A stretch of DNA of 64,000 bases from Taenia hydatigena (lineage: Eukaryota; Platyhelminthes; Cestoda; Cyclophyllidea; Taeniidae): the NCBI GenBank assembly GCA_036345935.2, contig JADWOT020000001.1, forward strand, positions 10,037,801 to 10,101,800, given 5' to 3'. The notes under the pieces were generated by a model. The model worked only from the letters and a program-made list of their open reading frames with translations, searched no databases and was not told the origin of the DNA. This document shows positions 12,829 to 25,010 of the stretch, one piece after another. A program made the translations under genes and the position numbers. The first letter of the stretch is position 1. Each line of letters starts with the position of its first letter.

Positions 12829-13301
12829 TCACTGCACTCTTTCAGGGTGGTAGCTTTTCCTCCAAATCGTGTAGCCAATCGGCACTAATGATGATACTTC
12901 AAGTGTTCTCTTAAATCCAAATCGTTTCTTCTTTTGGAAAATCAGTACATCAGTATGGACAAAGGTTGCCTCCATGTTAAAACACACTGAACAGAACATT
13001 ATGGCCAAGCAAGGCTGACTGTGTTGTATTCAACCACAAAGGATTACCACGTGACTGCGTAATCGACAAATCGTACAAATGACATCTTTCATTGCTATCA
13101 GTAGAACAGTGGAATCACTGCGATGACCGGGGAGAAGTGGAGTGAAATTAGGCTGCACGTCCAACAACACAATTTCGAGAGTTGTTAGTGGCACTCCACT
13201 GAGGGTTTTGTGACTGCCATTTATCAAGTGCGGAGCTGTTGGTGTGACTCACCTTGATGCGAAGCTAACACGCTTCAATGCCAGCACTTGGATAATCTCT
13301 G
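12829..13301 (-). CDS. Unrecognised gene fragment, best-preserved copy (vWA-like start?)
   Basis: Three exons chain in phase: about 13301-13253 (IIQVLALKRVSFAS, donor GTGAGT), 13198-13035 (GVPLTTLEIVLLDVQPNFTP ... RLRSHVVILC) and 12986-12829 (MEATFVHTDVLIFQKKKRFG ... TGA), with introns of 54 and 48 nt. The strand-turn-D pattern IVLLDVQP followed by a helix and HVVILC resembles the first half of a von Willebrand A (Ku/TFIIH-type) fold, but this is only a hint. No upstream exons fit, so it is probably a gene fragment carried by the duplication. The B copy (24609-25010) and the inverted C copy (about 34080-34402) have stops in the third exon. Confidence 0.4.
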
Positions 13302-14679
13302 CTTTGTGAAAATTGTGGGGGAGTAAACCCACTACTGCTCTTTATTCGCAGATGTAGTCAACAATGCTAAAATGTGAATTTATTTCAAAGCTAAGCACGC
13401 GCAATGAAGCTGATGGCTGAATTAGCTGCTTAGGCCGTTCTGTATGATCTCGTGGATGATTTGCTCAAGATTCGAAAGGTGCAACTAAGTGGCTTTGGGC
13501 AAGTAAATTGTTTGGGAGATTGCACTTTGGTTTTATGTTAGTGCGAATAGGCGTATTGGGTGTTGGATGCTTTGGCCAATGGCCAGTGGTCCAGTGGGGT
13601 CGCGCTTTGTATGGGTTGATCGAATCCACTCAAAAGAGGTCACTCATCAATGAGAGTTCCAGATCCTTCTTCAAGACGTGCCTGGGATTCGGTTACAAAG
13701 AGGCACTTTCTTCAATTGTAACCGAAAATGGCGAGATGTGGTTAGAATGCACGAGCTTTGTGAGAGAAAGGATGGCATCAGCTCCTTGGAAGGAATTGAA
13801 GCCCTTTCACACATAGCCAAGCCCCACTGAATCTATTCCAATAACAGCAGAGATGCAGTCTTAGACTACTCCCCTTCGCTGTGAATTCTGCTTTGGTTTT
13901 TGGCAAAATAAGGAATCGCCTTGTCTCGCAAACAGGATTTTTACGTGATGGATTATGCATTGGCTATTAGGCGATGTAATGCAGATTTCTTTGTGCACAC
14001 CACCTTTGCGGACACTACTCAGTGGGCACGAATGCCGTGGCGCGAAGGACGTCATCTAACCCCAAAGAAGGACTGCACTTGAAACGAGCATCTCACTGAC
14101 CACCGACCGCCGTCCACAATATATACATGGAAAATGAATCTTAGATGGTTCCATGCCAGATGCTGCTGCATCCGTCAGCGACGATCCACCTTTTAAACCA
14201 ACAGCCTGCATGATTACCAAGAGTTGACACCACCTCGATGTGCCAAATCGGGGTCTTTAGAGGTGCTACCATTCCCAGTGGGTACGTCTTATCTTTCACT
14301 GCGCTGACCTTTATCCGGTAATTATGTATGTCTACAACGTCTGCTTTTGAATCGGATTTGGTTGCCAAGTAGGTTATAAAATGTGGTAATACGACTTGCC
14401 ATTAAGGAATAGCAGCCATTCCTGACGAAGGGTAGGTCTGAGGAACCAAATTTGCAGTTATACTACTGAGAGCACTCTAAATGGCCCCAACTGTCAAACG
14501 AAATAGCAAATCTCTACACGCAGATCAATTGGAAGCATTGCATTTCATCCTTTTAATGTACCCACCTCCCAACTGAGGGATGATTCAAGAGAAATTTGCT
14601 GTCCCAGGACCTGACAAGGACATCTTGGCCCAATCATTGCATTGACTCGGGTGCCTTCAGTCGAGGAGTATTTTTGCAT
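13302..14679. other. Decayed frames, no confident gene
   Basis: A plus-strand frame at 13508-13816 (MLVRIGVLGVGCFGQ) recurs at 25216-25449 and, inverted, at 33870-33559, but its 3' half differs in each copy. The rest aligns with module B without a convincing gene. Confidence 0.4.
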
Positions 14680-15211
14680 GCATTATGTGACGCAATATAC
14701 ACTTCTTTGGTAACAAGAATCAGTAAGGAAAAGTTTCTGCATCGAATTGTCCTTTTGTGTAACTTATGATTTACTTCAGCGATGGTACATTGATGCAGCT
14801 ACTCGAGACTCCCTTGGAGGCAGAAGAAGACTTAATGCTTGGGCAGAATAGATGCATTCGGCAAACAGAAAGGATCCAGGGCTGCTGGCATGGCTCGGAG
14901 GCCATCCCATCCGGCTAGGACAGCAATGTGGCCATCCAAGTAACCGTAACTGACATCGGTGGTCAAACAAGCAAAGTATTACAATGGCTTATCATTGTGT
15001 CAATACAAAACACGGAATTTAAAGAAAAAAAATTAAGTAACAACAAACAACATGCATTTTTGTATTTATAAATAACTTGAATACAATTATTATGACGATT
15101 ATACTCTACAACTCAACAGTCTCCTAAGTAGAGCGTTTAATGACTTGAAGTTGAAATCATTCTAAGGAAACAATAAGCCACCGATATCAAAGGCTGCTAA
15201 CATCATGCAGG
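14680..15211. mobile_element. A-specific 530-bp insertion, chimeric
   Basis: Absent from module B, where the flanking bases are joined at about 26383. The left part (14680-14998) is a near copy of 17670-17990, including the reversed LTR. The right part (15000-15211) is a near copy of about 15475-15670. Both donors lie in the same module, so two separated local segments were joined and inserted (or B lost them). Confidence 0.6.
14791..14983 (-). mobile_element. Diverged solo LTR (TRIM-like family)
   Basis: 193-bp reversed copy. It contains CTGGCATGGCTCGGAGGCCA and CATCGGTGGTCAAACAAGC, aligning with the reverse complement of the 41391-41575 LTR. Nearly identical to 17776-17968 and 28475-28667. 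Confidence 0.5.
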
Positions 15212-17202
15212 CATCATATCGAAAGGTATCATAAGTCTGATGTAAGTTAGTTGACAAGAAGTGATGGGTTGAATTTTAAGGCAGCTTTTTCGAGAGAGAA
15301 GTTCTCAAAGTGTGATATCATGCAAGGTTTACAAATGCTATGCGCAGGCAAAGCACAACCACACGTTGGCATTTCATTTGGCAGTCTTATTGTGGGATTG
15401 CACACCTTTACTTCCCTCTGGACGTCTTTTGTCAAAACCTCACTACCGCGTGATTTGCAGGCTCCATAGCATTTGAAGAAAAAATTTAATTAATAACAAA
15501 CAACATACATTTTTGTATTTATAAATAACTGGACTACAATTAGCATGACAATTATACTCTACGACTCTGCCGGCTCCTAAGTAAAGCGTTTAATGATTTG
15601 AAGTTGAAATCATTCTAAGGAAGTAATGAGCCAACGATATCAAAGATTGCTAGCATTATGCACCATAAATTATATCCTTAAGGCATATGTTTAATCGAGA
15701 ATTCGATTGCTAAATTACAAGATGAAAGATGATGAATTGAACAACCTTTATTTAACTGTGATAGTAAACTTAACATTACCAACTACGTTTGGCACATTTT
15801 GCATCGGCACTATATGCATGCAACGTTTAGGCCCAACGTCACAAATATGTGACATGTGTGGGTCATCTGCATGTAAGTTATGCCTCGAGCACCAGGAGCG
15901 GATCTTTGGAGTCTAGTGCTGTAGGGGCAGGAACGTCATTATCTAAGTTGAACAATCTCATTCTTTTTGGTGTTTTGCGCCATAACCTTAAGAGCGGACT
16001 CATTAAGACAGATAAATGCAAACTTACAGCAGGATCAGCTCGAATCACACATCAAGCATGTCATTATCATCTGCCGTTTAGTCGCAAAAAAGACGCAAAA
16101 GATAGGAATTGATTCGTCAGAAATGTGAATTAGGGATGAAAAGTCTAAATGNCCCATGAGAGAAATAAGGTCTCACTTTTGATATGAGTTTTGTGCAAAC
16201 GTTATGGTCATTATCTTTGTTGTACAGAAACTAATATTCTCAGTGAGCTTGTCAATTTCCCAACGAAGAGGATGACCGAAAGACTATAGGTAGACGGATG
16301 CTACTGGGCAAAGTAAAACTTTCTTACGTTTATAGACAAATATGGAAAAATATCATGGTCAGCTAAGCAAATTTACTCGCATGCTTTTGTCATTATCACA
16401 CATCCCTGCAGAGTGGATAATCCACAACATGCTTGTTATTGAAAGACCTAACAGAGCCCTAAAACATGTTCTACAAGGTCCAATCAATTGCCAAGTAATC
16501 ACACATGTCTTTCATCGGAAACCTCAAACTAATCCTCTGCTTTCAACACAAACACACCTCTTCGATTGCTCCTGGCCAGTGGGCAGTTTAGTCATCACCA
16601 AAACGAGAATGTGTCCATCACATGGAAGTGCATTTTCAACGAATGCAACAAAAGCAGAAGCAGTGTTTCTTATAGTCGAAACAGTTTGTTGATGTAATGC
16701 GTCTGGTCAGACAAGTCGGTCAGCATCAATTGCTCCTCACGAAAATGCCATCAGAGGCATAGGTGGGACGTGATTTAGCCGAATCGCAGATCACCCATAT
16801 GAAGTTGTGTTATTCCATTGACTCGACACCTGTCCACGTTCAGATACGCTCTCTTATGTTATGTGTCCTCGAAGGCGGAACGATCTTCAGTTCATGATGG
16901 TTTCCATACCCTAATGGGTCCTTTTGAACTCCATTCCCTACAGTAGAAGACGAAAGCAAGTGGACGTGATGGTGACCATAAAGCAGACAAAGCAACATGA
17001 CTCACAGGTTGACATTGATGCGAGCACGAGGGCAGGTGTTTGCACTCGAGATCAAGTCCATAACTTCATAACTGACGACATCTTGAAGGCCATTTGAAGT
17101 GGCAGTTTGTGCGCAAAATGGGGTAAAATTGCCAAACCGAGTAAATCTGCTTACAACCTGCTTCAATTTTCGCTACGCCCATTTTCGTAGTCGTTGTGAC
17201 TG
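15212..17202. other. Module A middle part, no confident gene
   Basis: 15251-16112 aligns with 26429-27310 of module B, with several short frames but no consistent gene. From 16152 (a single unresolved base, n) to about 16900 the sequence has no counterpart in B. A plus-strand frame at 16342-16692 (116 aa, SHIPAEWIIHNMLVIERPN) lies in this A-only part and is unrecognised. Two diverged copies of an AT-rich segment lie at 15019-15200 and 15475-15660. Confidence 0.4.
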
Positions 17203-17562
17203 CTAATTAAGCGGACACTGATGAATTGCACATAAATTATGCTGAAGATCAACCTCGATATCCCGCTTCTGCTGTAGGGTCAAACTGTTACAATTGTCTT
17301 CGGTACACGCACCCGCGACTAGTTTTAGCTGTTGCTGGTAGGGAGGAGTAATTAACTTCATTGATAAAGGTTCCTGCTCTACGGAATGACTTTGCATCTT
17401 TATTTGCTGCTTGATGAAAGTGGCAGACATATCCAGATCCATTGCGACGACGAATACATTTGCCAACTGACAGGCGAGTGGAAGTTCACTAACCGCTATT
17501 GGTGACAGCGGACACTTTAAACGAAGTGGGCACACGCCTTGTGTTTTGTGCCTCAGGCGCAC
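17203..17562 (-). pseudogene. Broken copy of the 27581-28261 ORF
   Basis: Matches the first part of the 226-codon frame in module B, then carries a 39-nt insertion flanked by AGCA repeats that brings in a stop, and a further TAG downstream where B has CAG. The insertion lacks GT...AG ends, so it is not an intron. Clearly open only in B. Confidence 0.45.
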
Positions 17563-17775
17563 GGATTCCTCGTTTCTTTTTGGTCAATGGTATTCGAATG
17601 CTCGAAGCATCGCATAACAATCCTTTTCCTTCAATTGCTTTAGTGATTGCATGAATTCCCCTTAACAATACATGACGCATTTTACACTTCTTTGGTAATG
17701 AGAATCAGTTAGGAGAAGTTTGTGCATTGAATTGTCCTTTTAGCTGACTTATGAATTACTTCAGCGATGGTACAT

Positions 17776-17968
17776 TGATGCAGCTACTCGAGACTCCCTT
17801 GGAGACAGAAGAAGGCTTAGCGCTTGGGCAGGATAGATGCATTCGGCAAGCAGAAAGGATCCAAGGATGCTGGCATGGATCGGAGGCCATCCTATCCGGC
17901 TAGGGCAGCAATGTGGCCATCCAAGTAACCGTAACTGACATCGGTGGTCAAACAAGCAAAGTATTACA
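17776..17968 (-). mobile_element. Diverged solo LTR (TRIM-like family)
   Basis: 193-bp reversed copy, the module A counterpart of 28475-28667 and the likely source of 14791-14983. It lies about 200 bp beyond the 3' end of the Kelch gene. Confidence 0.5.
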
Positions 17969-18177
17969 ATGGCTTAGCATTGTGTCGATACAAAACGCTT
18001 AATAAAAGTACATTTTTTCTCGCTATATTCCACAATTTTTTGGCACATGATGACCATTGCATGGGAAAATTTTTAGTTTTCCCTCAAAAAAGTTGAGCGT
18101 TAGAAGGAAACTTTGGAATTTGGCAAAACAAATTAGTGTATTGGAATTGCAACCAAAATCCTTAAACTGTAAATGTT

Positions 18178-20773
18178 TTAACGTTCTTCCAGCGTTTCTC
18201 TTGCCATCAGAAGATTAATCGCTTTAAAATTTTCCAGCTCAAATAATAGCTTCCATTCAAAATTGGCCAACGGTTGGTTCTACAAGGGTTACAACATTAT
18301 TAATTACTTTTGAGTAGTTAAGTAGTGAATGGAAACCAATAACTTACCTCTTCGGTGGGTAAAAATTCATAGACTTGGCTCGTCGAAGATCCGGGTACTA
18401 TAATAAATAGGTGAATAATTTTAAGTAATTTGTTTATGTAATTTGTAGTTCCATAGGATATGAACACAAAACTTACCTACCATTATCAATCTGTTGTTGA
18501 ATGAGACAATAGATCTAACTTTAATGCCAAGCCTATGAAGTCCATTGAGACCAGTCCACTGAGCGTTCGCCTGTTCGATCGATGCCAGTGGAAGGCATTC
18601 AGCACTTGACCCATAGTCCCCTCTTACAACCACTACGCATCCTTTGAAGTAGGCCACTGCTGGACGACAGCGCTCCTGTAACATCGGATTGAGCTCGATC
18701 CATCGCCATCCACTCCCGAGCTCCGCATCTTCTACCAATATTGCAGCATGTCTTGATCCCATCAATTGTCGACTCCTTTGAGAACCACCAACAACTACAA
18801 TTCCAATGTCTGGGATGTTTAACGCCGATGCACCGCATCGTGCAGGTAGCATATCAGGGAGTTTGGTGAGCCTAGATTGTTGACTCATCCTAATCAAACA
18901 TACCTGCCACTGGCCATGTCTAGTTTTTCACAAGTGGAACAGACCGAATCATCAGACCAGCCGCCAAAAATAAAAATCGATTCATTTCTCGAAGCAACAG
19001 CATAACTCACGCGTTGCTGTGTTGTTTGAAAAGTCTTATGGGAAGTAGAACCATCTCGGTAATTTACAGACTCCACACTCCATCTGGAGTCAACACAATC
19101 AACGATACATACTCTACCTAGAAAGCAAGAGGATGAGACCATAAATTTAATTCACCGTCTAATGCAGTCGCTGTTCCCCTGAATGGAACTTTAAAATTGA
19201 ACGATTCATCCGGTTGCAACTGCGGCACAGACGTTAAACACCGGGACTTTGAAACCCTATTGTAGCCGATGATCATCAGCACCTCTCTAAAATTTTTCAA
19301 AAATTTGCCATAGAGTGGCAGTACAAAATGGCATGAAGGTTGCGAAAAGGGACAGTTTCACAGAATCCTATAGCTAGAAATCGGAGCACTTATCAAATCG
19401 GCTGGTCGGTTCTTTGGAAGGGCGGTTGTTGCTATACTAAAAGTGGTTCACGTACTTTCTTTGTGGCCGGCGGTTGGAGACAGGCCGAAACCTCCGTCTC
19501 ACCTTGATCTTATTTCGCCTCATTGCACGTTTTGGTGGAACATCGGCTTTAGAACAGTCACAGAAATAAAGGAAAAGATAACTCAGAAGTAGGAACTACA
19601 GAATGCTGAATAGTGTCATCAACTCAATCAATTCGCACCCATGGTTCTCAAATAAATTTGCCCATCCACTCCGTATTAAATCCCTCAACAAGCATAACTG
19701 CATCTACCCACCCATTTCGCATCCATCTCTCAATCTCACACCCATCCTAATCCATTTCATCCTTTCATTTTTCATCTTTTATTCACCACAAAGCCTTTCG
19801 CCCCTTGCCTATGTCCGTGTCTCTTCTTTAGTCTTACAGACATCTATCAAAATTGCTCATCCCTGAATCTCACGTCCTTTAAGCTATCCACCCATTCACT
19901 GTGCTTACCTTCACTAAACTGTCCTGCGTACCTCCTCACAAACGTCCAGTATTCGCTTTGACATTGTGGGGACAACCTTGTCAATTCAACCCTCGAAATC
20001 ATCTTCGCAAACACCTTTGCCCTTTCCTTCACGTCACACTCATCAATGCCTGCTTCCAGCCAATTGCGAATGGCTCGGAACTTTGATTCCTCACTCACGC
20101 ATTTCAGCCGGTTGTTTTCCAGTAGCATCTCGAAGTGCTGTGCTGTCGTCTGCATCAGCAGTCCCCTTCGCAAGCACACGTCTTCAAAATGTTCCGCCAT
20201 GAATGGAATACATAGTTCCATCAATTCGCCATTCAACGTAGCATTGGCTACCGACCACACTTCTGTCACACTATCTAGGGAGATTCTTTAGACAGTCAGG
20301 TTTTAACACTGAAAAAGGCTTCTCCTACCTCGTTCTCATGAACTCCACACACCAAGAGACGATCCTCTTGGAGCCGAGATTGTGTGCTAGAAGGTACAAC
20401 CGAGTAGCGTTTCCTGCAGAGATTGTAATTCTGCCCGTGTATGCATAGTCGACAACAGCCTCGACAATACTGAAAGAGGGTTAATGAAGGAAGTGATATG
20501 CACGTACTCTGCAGAAAAGCGTTTCCATTGTGTTGTCACTCCACCTTGTTTGGCAGTCAGTTCTTTTAAAAAAAGCGGGAACCTGGCTGCCAGAACCAGT
20601 TGATGTGCGTTGACATATTTCCCATCCTTTGTCTAGAAGTTGGAGCATGAAACCAATGTGCGCAACCTCACCTCAATTCGTAGGTCAGTGAGTTTTCCTT
20701 GTTCACGGAAGGTGTCGAACTTGTGAATAAGAAATGAATCTGCTCTATCATCCAAACACACCACCGTCTCCAT
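18178..20773 (-). CDS. Kelch-like BTB-BACK-Kelch protein, copy A (570 aa)
   Basis: Ten exons, all in phase: 20773-20672, 20632-20508, 20469-20329, 20270-19909, 19546-19456, 19286-19156, 19117-18904, 18871-18477, 18397-18348, 18279-18178 (TAA). Introns are 39, 38, 58, 362, 169, 38, 32, 79 and 68 nt. BTB is residues 1-123 (NAHQLVLAARFP, IVEAVVDYAYTG), BACK 124-243 (TEVWSVANATLNGELMELC, RNWLEAGI), a basic linker follows (RPQRKEVLMIIG), then about six degenerate Kelch blades (IFIFGGW, IGIVVVGG, LEER end). Such proteins join Cul3 through BTB/BACK and present substrates on the propeller for ubiquitination in cytosol or nucleus. Where many BTB domains carry a hydrophobic-x-Glu Cul3 contact, this one reads LTAKQGG, so Cul3 binding is not certain. 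Domain assignment is secure; substrate unknown. Confidence 0.93.
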
Positions 20774-21401
20774 CTTTCGCTCAGAAATTAAGGCGTAAAA
20801 AAGGGGTGAAGTGCTTTTTATTGTTTAACCCGAGATGGGTGTGTGTGCGCGAATGAGTGAAGGAATGTAAACGTGGCGCGCGTTGGGGAGCCTCTGGTAA
20901 TCTGGAAGAAACCAAGAGATTGGCTGCAATGCACAAGTGGTGAGTAAACCAAACCAGCGCCAACTGACATTCATTTGTGTGCTTCGACTGTTCTCGTAAA
21001 TGTGATAATTGAATTTGCAAGCTTAAGTGATCCCTGCTTCTTGATGACAAGCCTTGACGTGATGCAAGAAGGGCGTATGCTGCGGCTCGGATGATTTGCA
21101 GCGATCTTGATAGAGGGATTGGAAATGGATCTTGAAAAAATGCTCTTGAGGCTACACCACCTGTAGTCGTGATTCCTCCGAGAACGCTTGTTGCAGAAGT
21201 GCTTGCATTAAGGCGGTCACTATGTATACCCGTGTTACGGGCCTCAATTATGCAAAATAGGGATTAAATGTGCCCCTATGTAACGTCACCCATCGAAATT
21301 GTGGTTTAATTAAACTTCGCTGATAAAAATTTTTCAGCTTCCTCTTCCTATTCACCCACCACAAATGTTCCGACATGATTTACAGCGAAACCTATGAGAT
21401 T
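20774..21401. other. Upstream region of Kelch copy A
   Basis: Presumed promoter/5' region, about 90% or more similar to 31465-32090. A minus-strand frame at 21050-20781 exists in both copies but shows no splice link to the Kelch ATG. No core promoter motif can be claimed. Confidence 0.4.
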
Positions 21402-21501
21402 NNNNNNNNNNNNNNNNNNNNNNNNNNNNNNNNNNNNNNNNNNNNNNNNNNNNNNNNNNNNNNNNNNNNNNNNNNNNNNNNNNNNNNNNNNNNNNNNNNN
21501 N
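21402..21501. other. Assembly gap (100 N)
   Basis: Run of exactly 100 N between modules A and B, with satellite sequence resuming immediately at 21502. The true length and unit number here are unknown. Confidence 0.99.
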
Positions 21502-21560
21502 CCACACGAGACTGCGATTTGCGCTCATCCTGTCGGCTAGATTATTGTATTTGTTCACAA
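21502..21560 (+). repeat. Satellite remnant at A/B junction
   Basis: One unit of the S1 array (GACTGCGATTTGCGCTCATCC...GTATTTGTTCACAACAG), matching the last unit of 9355-9870. The rest of the array is probably inside the N gap. Confidence 0.7.
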
Positions 21561-21895
21561 CAGAAAAAGTGGTGAATAAATAGGCATGGGCGATCCAGAG
21601 TGCTTTTGACGTCTATTTGGTTCCACCATCTCTCACCAAGACCGAATTAAAAAACGCTGAATCCGACTGTCACGTAGTGAGGAAGTGAAGTGCGAATGTT
21701 GTGCTGCCGTGTGCCCCAAGTTCGGCAGTGTCTGCGTGATGTGATTTCTACGCAGATTTCGATTGCTCCATGGTGCTTAACTTAGAAATGCCTTTTTGTT
21801 AGTTTTTGGTTGTTATCATTGGTTTTAAGTTTATAACCGCTCCTTGCTGCCTCATTGTGAAATATTATCATCTGCTCAGTTGCTTCCTTCACATA

Positions 21896-22078
21896 ATGCC
21901 TCCATGCTCCGTTAACCATTCATTCCCACTCCGCTATGACCCTACTCTTCTTACCGACAAGGAACGTGATGCGGCAAAGGCAGTGATTGACAACGCATTG
22001 TTGAACCTACAGCCTTCTACAACGTTGAGGCTGTTGCTGCAGCACCATCTTGGCGACCGCGAACCCAGAGACGGCTGA
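21896..22078 (+). CDS. 60-aa ORF, module B copy
   Basis: Counterpart of 10201-10383 with the same length (MPPCSVNHSFPLRYDPTLL). Downstream, the second frame starts after a 3-nt in-frame deletion relative to A. Function unknown. Confidence 0.3.
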   Translation: MPPCSVNHSFPLRYDPTLLTDKERDAAKAVIDNALLNLQPSTTLRLLLQHHLGDREPRDG

Positions 22079-24608
22079 CGATCTCCTGGACAGCTCAGTC
22101 TCCGCGTCATCGTGGAACGCAACACTGCAGGTTACGTACGGTTAGGTGGAGAAGGGGCTACCTCGGCGGTGAAGGAAGTGAGGCTGACAGAAATGGGTGA
22201 GAACCTTAATGGGGCTCGGGCCATCGGCACGGAATTGGAGGCGAGGGTGGCTGAGTTCCTAGTAATGACTGTCGTCTTCTGTCCCTTGCTTTTTTAAGCT
22301 TTTACCGCTCTCCTATTCATCTACTCACAACACTAAATACTCAGCTACTTCATAACAATTTTTGTCCCTGTTCACGCAGTCATCCATCATTTGCCCTTCA
22401 TCGTGTTATTTTGTTCGTTCACGTATTTTTTATGGACTAATGCACTAAATATGGCTTCATTTGTAAACTCAACGGAATCGGTTTCGCCTGTTCGATGTGG
22501 CGATGTGGTGGATTATGTTTCAAATTGTTTGACAGTGCTCATGGATGAGTGGCGTGTTTTGAGATTGCCTGAAGATGATCGCAGATTAGAGGTCACGGTG
22601 CTTACGTGCACAGCGTCTCCATCGGTGAGGCGCGTGGTTGGATTGTGGATGTTGGAGGAGGTTGATTTGTTCCAGATGTGCTAAGGTACTGCCAACCTAG
22701 TCGACCCCGATACAGTTGTCTAGCCTCTTAGAAATATTGATGGGTTTGTTCCATTTGTAGACAACGCTAGCCGCAGACACTGAACGCGCGTCTAGCTGAT
22801 CAGCAGATGAGGGCGAGTCAATAGGGAATCGTCTGTACTTTAAATATGCGCTCACCGCTTTTGGGATTGTTTTGGGTGGCGAGGCTAAGATGAGTGCGTT
22901 TTATGTGGAAGTGGACGATCAGATGTCAGTGTATGTGGCTTGGGACTGGTCACGTACATACCTTTTTCACTGCTTTGGTCCCGTTTGTTTTTGCCCATCG
23001 TTTGCTTCAAATTCCGTCAAAGTGGGGGATTGACCTTGGTAGGGAATGGAAATCGACTGTTGGCTTTTTTGCGTTGAAAGGTTGTGACTATTGTGTGCTT
23101 ACCACAATGTGCCTACAACTTGTCAATCATCGGCCAGTGTTTGCCTACTTTGAAGGATTTGTGTATTGCATTCTGAGAAAGCAATTGCCATAGTTGATTT
23201 TCAATTTGAAAATCAAAGTGTTCAGTCAGCTGTATTTTAAATCTCCAGAGGGAAGCTGTTTGCTAATTTCAGTCCCATCTTTTAGTCGTGGTGGTTGTGA
23301 AGACGAACCTCCAAATGCTTTCTGACCTGTATCGAATCACTGGTAAATGCCAAGGTAGTTTTGGAACACCTGACATTGCTCGCTATGTGCTGGCTTTGAT
23401 GGTTGCTGAATTACCTTTTTCCCCTTTTGCGTTGCCATGTTGTGCTTTCTTCACTTGCTTCATTTGTTGGTATCGAGTGTCCAAATGAGTGCACAGGCGA
23501 CAGGTGCTTTTACAAGTTGGTAGATTATGCTTTTTGAAACTTCTCATGTACTGCATCTGTTGTTGATTTGACTCTCAGTTTCGGTTGATGGGGCATGTTT
23601 GGCAGTGCTTCCTTCGCCGGAGGAGGTGGCCGCAGTCTCTTTTGTTTGTCCAATGTATTTATTTTGGTCGAGCGTTATGTCTGCTTTGGTCTTGACTTCA
23701 AGTGATTCACTTGGGACAATCTACATTCCTTGCCGTCCCCACTTGGTGCTATGAACGATTTGTCGAACCCATGTGGCCTAGTAAGACGGAATCATGTTTA
23801 TATAACTGAAGGAGTACTGCGAAATGCGCAATCTGGAGGCTCTTTGCAAGTACTTAATTGACTAATGCACCTGCATTCCTTGCGGACTTTCTACAAATCA
23901 CTGAAAACTTCCGAAAATATTATTACAAATGTGCATTGAATGTGGTTGTGGGCGAGAGGCGGGAGGACAACTTTTAATCAGGTCGCTGACCAACGTAGTC
24001 GTTCTCCTGAGCTCAAGACACCCTCGTCCTAGCAGGTAAGAAAGATGTCTAGAAGTGACCAATTTGCGCATAGTAAGTTTGGTAGAAGGGAAGGGGAGGA
24101 TCGCTTGAATGAGCCATGTGGTGAAAGGGCGGATGGTATTCGCGGTTCCCGTGTTTAATTTGGCTCATGACCCCTGAGGTGTAAGCGAGTTTCGATTTCG
24201 TACTATTTTGACATAGTGATTCTCTTACCAAAGCAATGATCAAGCCGCAGTCAACCTCTGCGCCTCTTCCAGTAAACTTTGACTGTTTTGTGAAAGAGCT
24301 CTTGAACGTGATGTGGAGACGAACTGGCCATTTGCGGATTATACGATCCTTGCCGGAGTTGGACTAGGTGGGGTAGGGAAAGCTCGCCTTGCCAATAATT
24401 GTATGCACATGTTGGACACAGTGGAGGAGGTTTGGCAATTTTCTGCATATTTGCGCTGGTCGGTTGAACTCCATCGATCGTGTGGCAGTGAGCAGCTCAC
24501 ACAGGTGCTACTTATAAGAAGTCAGCAGCACCTTCGCGTCATTTCACTCTTTCAGGGTGGTAGCTTTTCCTCCAAATCGTGTACCAAATCGGCACCAATG
24601 ATGATACT

Positions 24609-25010
24609 TCAAGTGTTTTTAGATCTAAATCGTTCCTTCGTTTGGAAAATCAGTACATCAGTATGGACAAAGGTTGTCTCCATGTTGGGACGCACTGAAC
24701 AGAACATTATGGCCAAGCAAGGCTGACTGTGTTGCATTCAACCACAAAGGATTACCACGTGACCTCGTAATCGACAAATCGCACAAATGATGTTTTCAAA
24801 TGCTCTCAGTAGAACAGTGGAATCACTGCGATGACCAGGGAGAAGTGGAGTGAAGTTAGGCTGCACGTCAAACAACACAATTTCCAGAGCTGTTAGTGGC
24901 ACTCCACTGAGGGTTTTGTGACTGCCATTTATCAAGTGCAGAGCGGTTAGTGTGACTCACTTCGATGCGAACCTAACACACCTCAATGCCAGCACTCGGA
25001 TAATCTCTAA
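24609..25010 (-). pseudogene. Broken copy of the 12829-13301 gene fragment
   Basis: The first two exons stay open (donor GTGAGT kept; LTALEIVLFDVQPN). The third opens ETTFVHTDVLIFQ but reaches a TGA soon after, at 24611, through base loss relative to A. Confidence 0.4.

Larger units (their letters stand above)
9870..21401 (+). repeat. Segmental duplication, module A
   Basis: Collinear with module B (21502-32090). Examples: 10201 pairs with 21896, 13508 with 25216, 15251 with 26429, and 18178 with 28878. The offset falls stepwise from about 11.7 to 10.7 kb because A holds extra DNA near 14680-15211 (about 530 bp) and between about 16150 and 16900 (about 480 bp). The left half also has an inverted copy at 33647-36812. 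Module A ends in the 100-N gap. Confidence 0.9.

Noticed and set aside
17203..17562. 39-nt insertion as a newly gained intron
   Set aside because: Its ends are not GT...AG in either strand alignment, and it brings in a stop; more likely a short duplication-flanked insertion.
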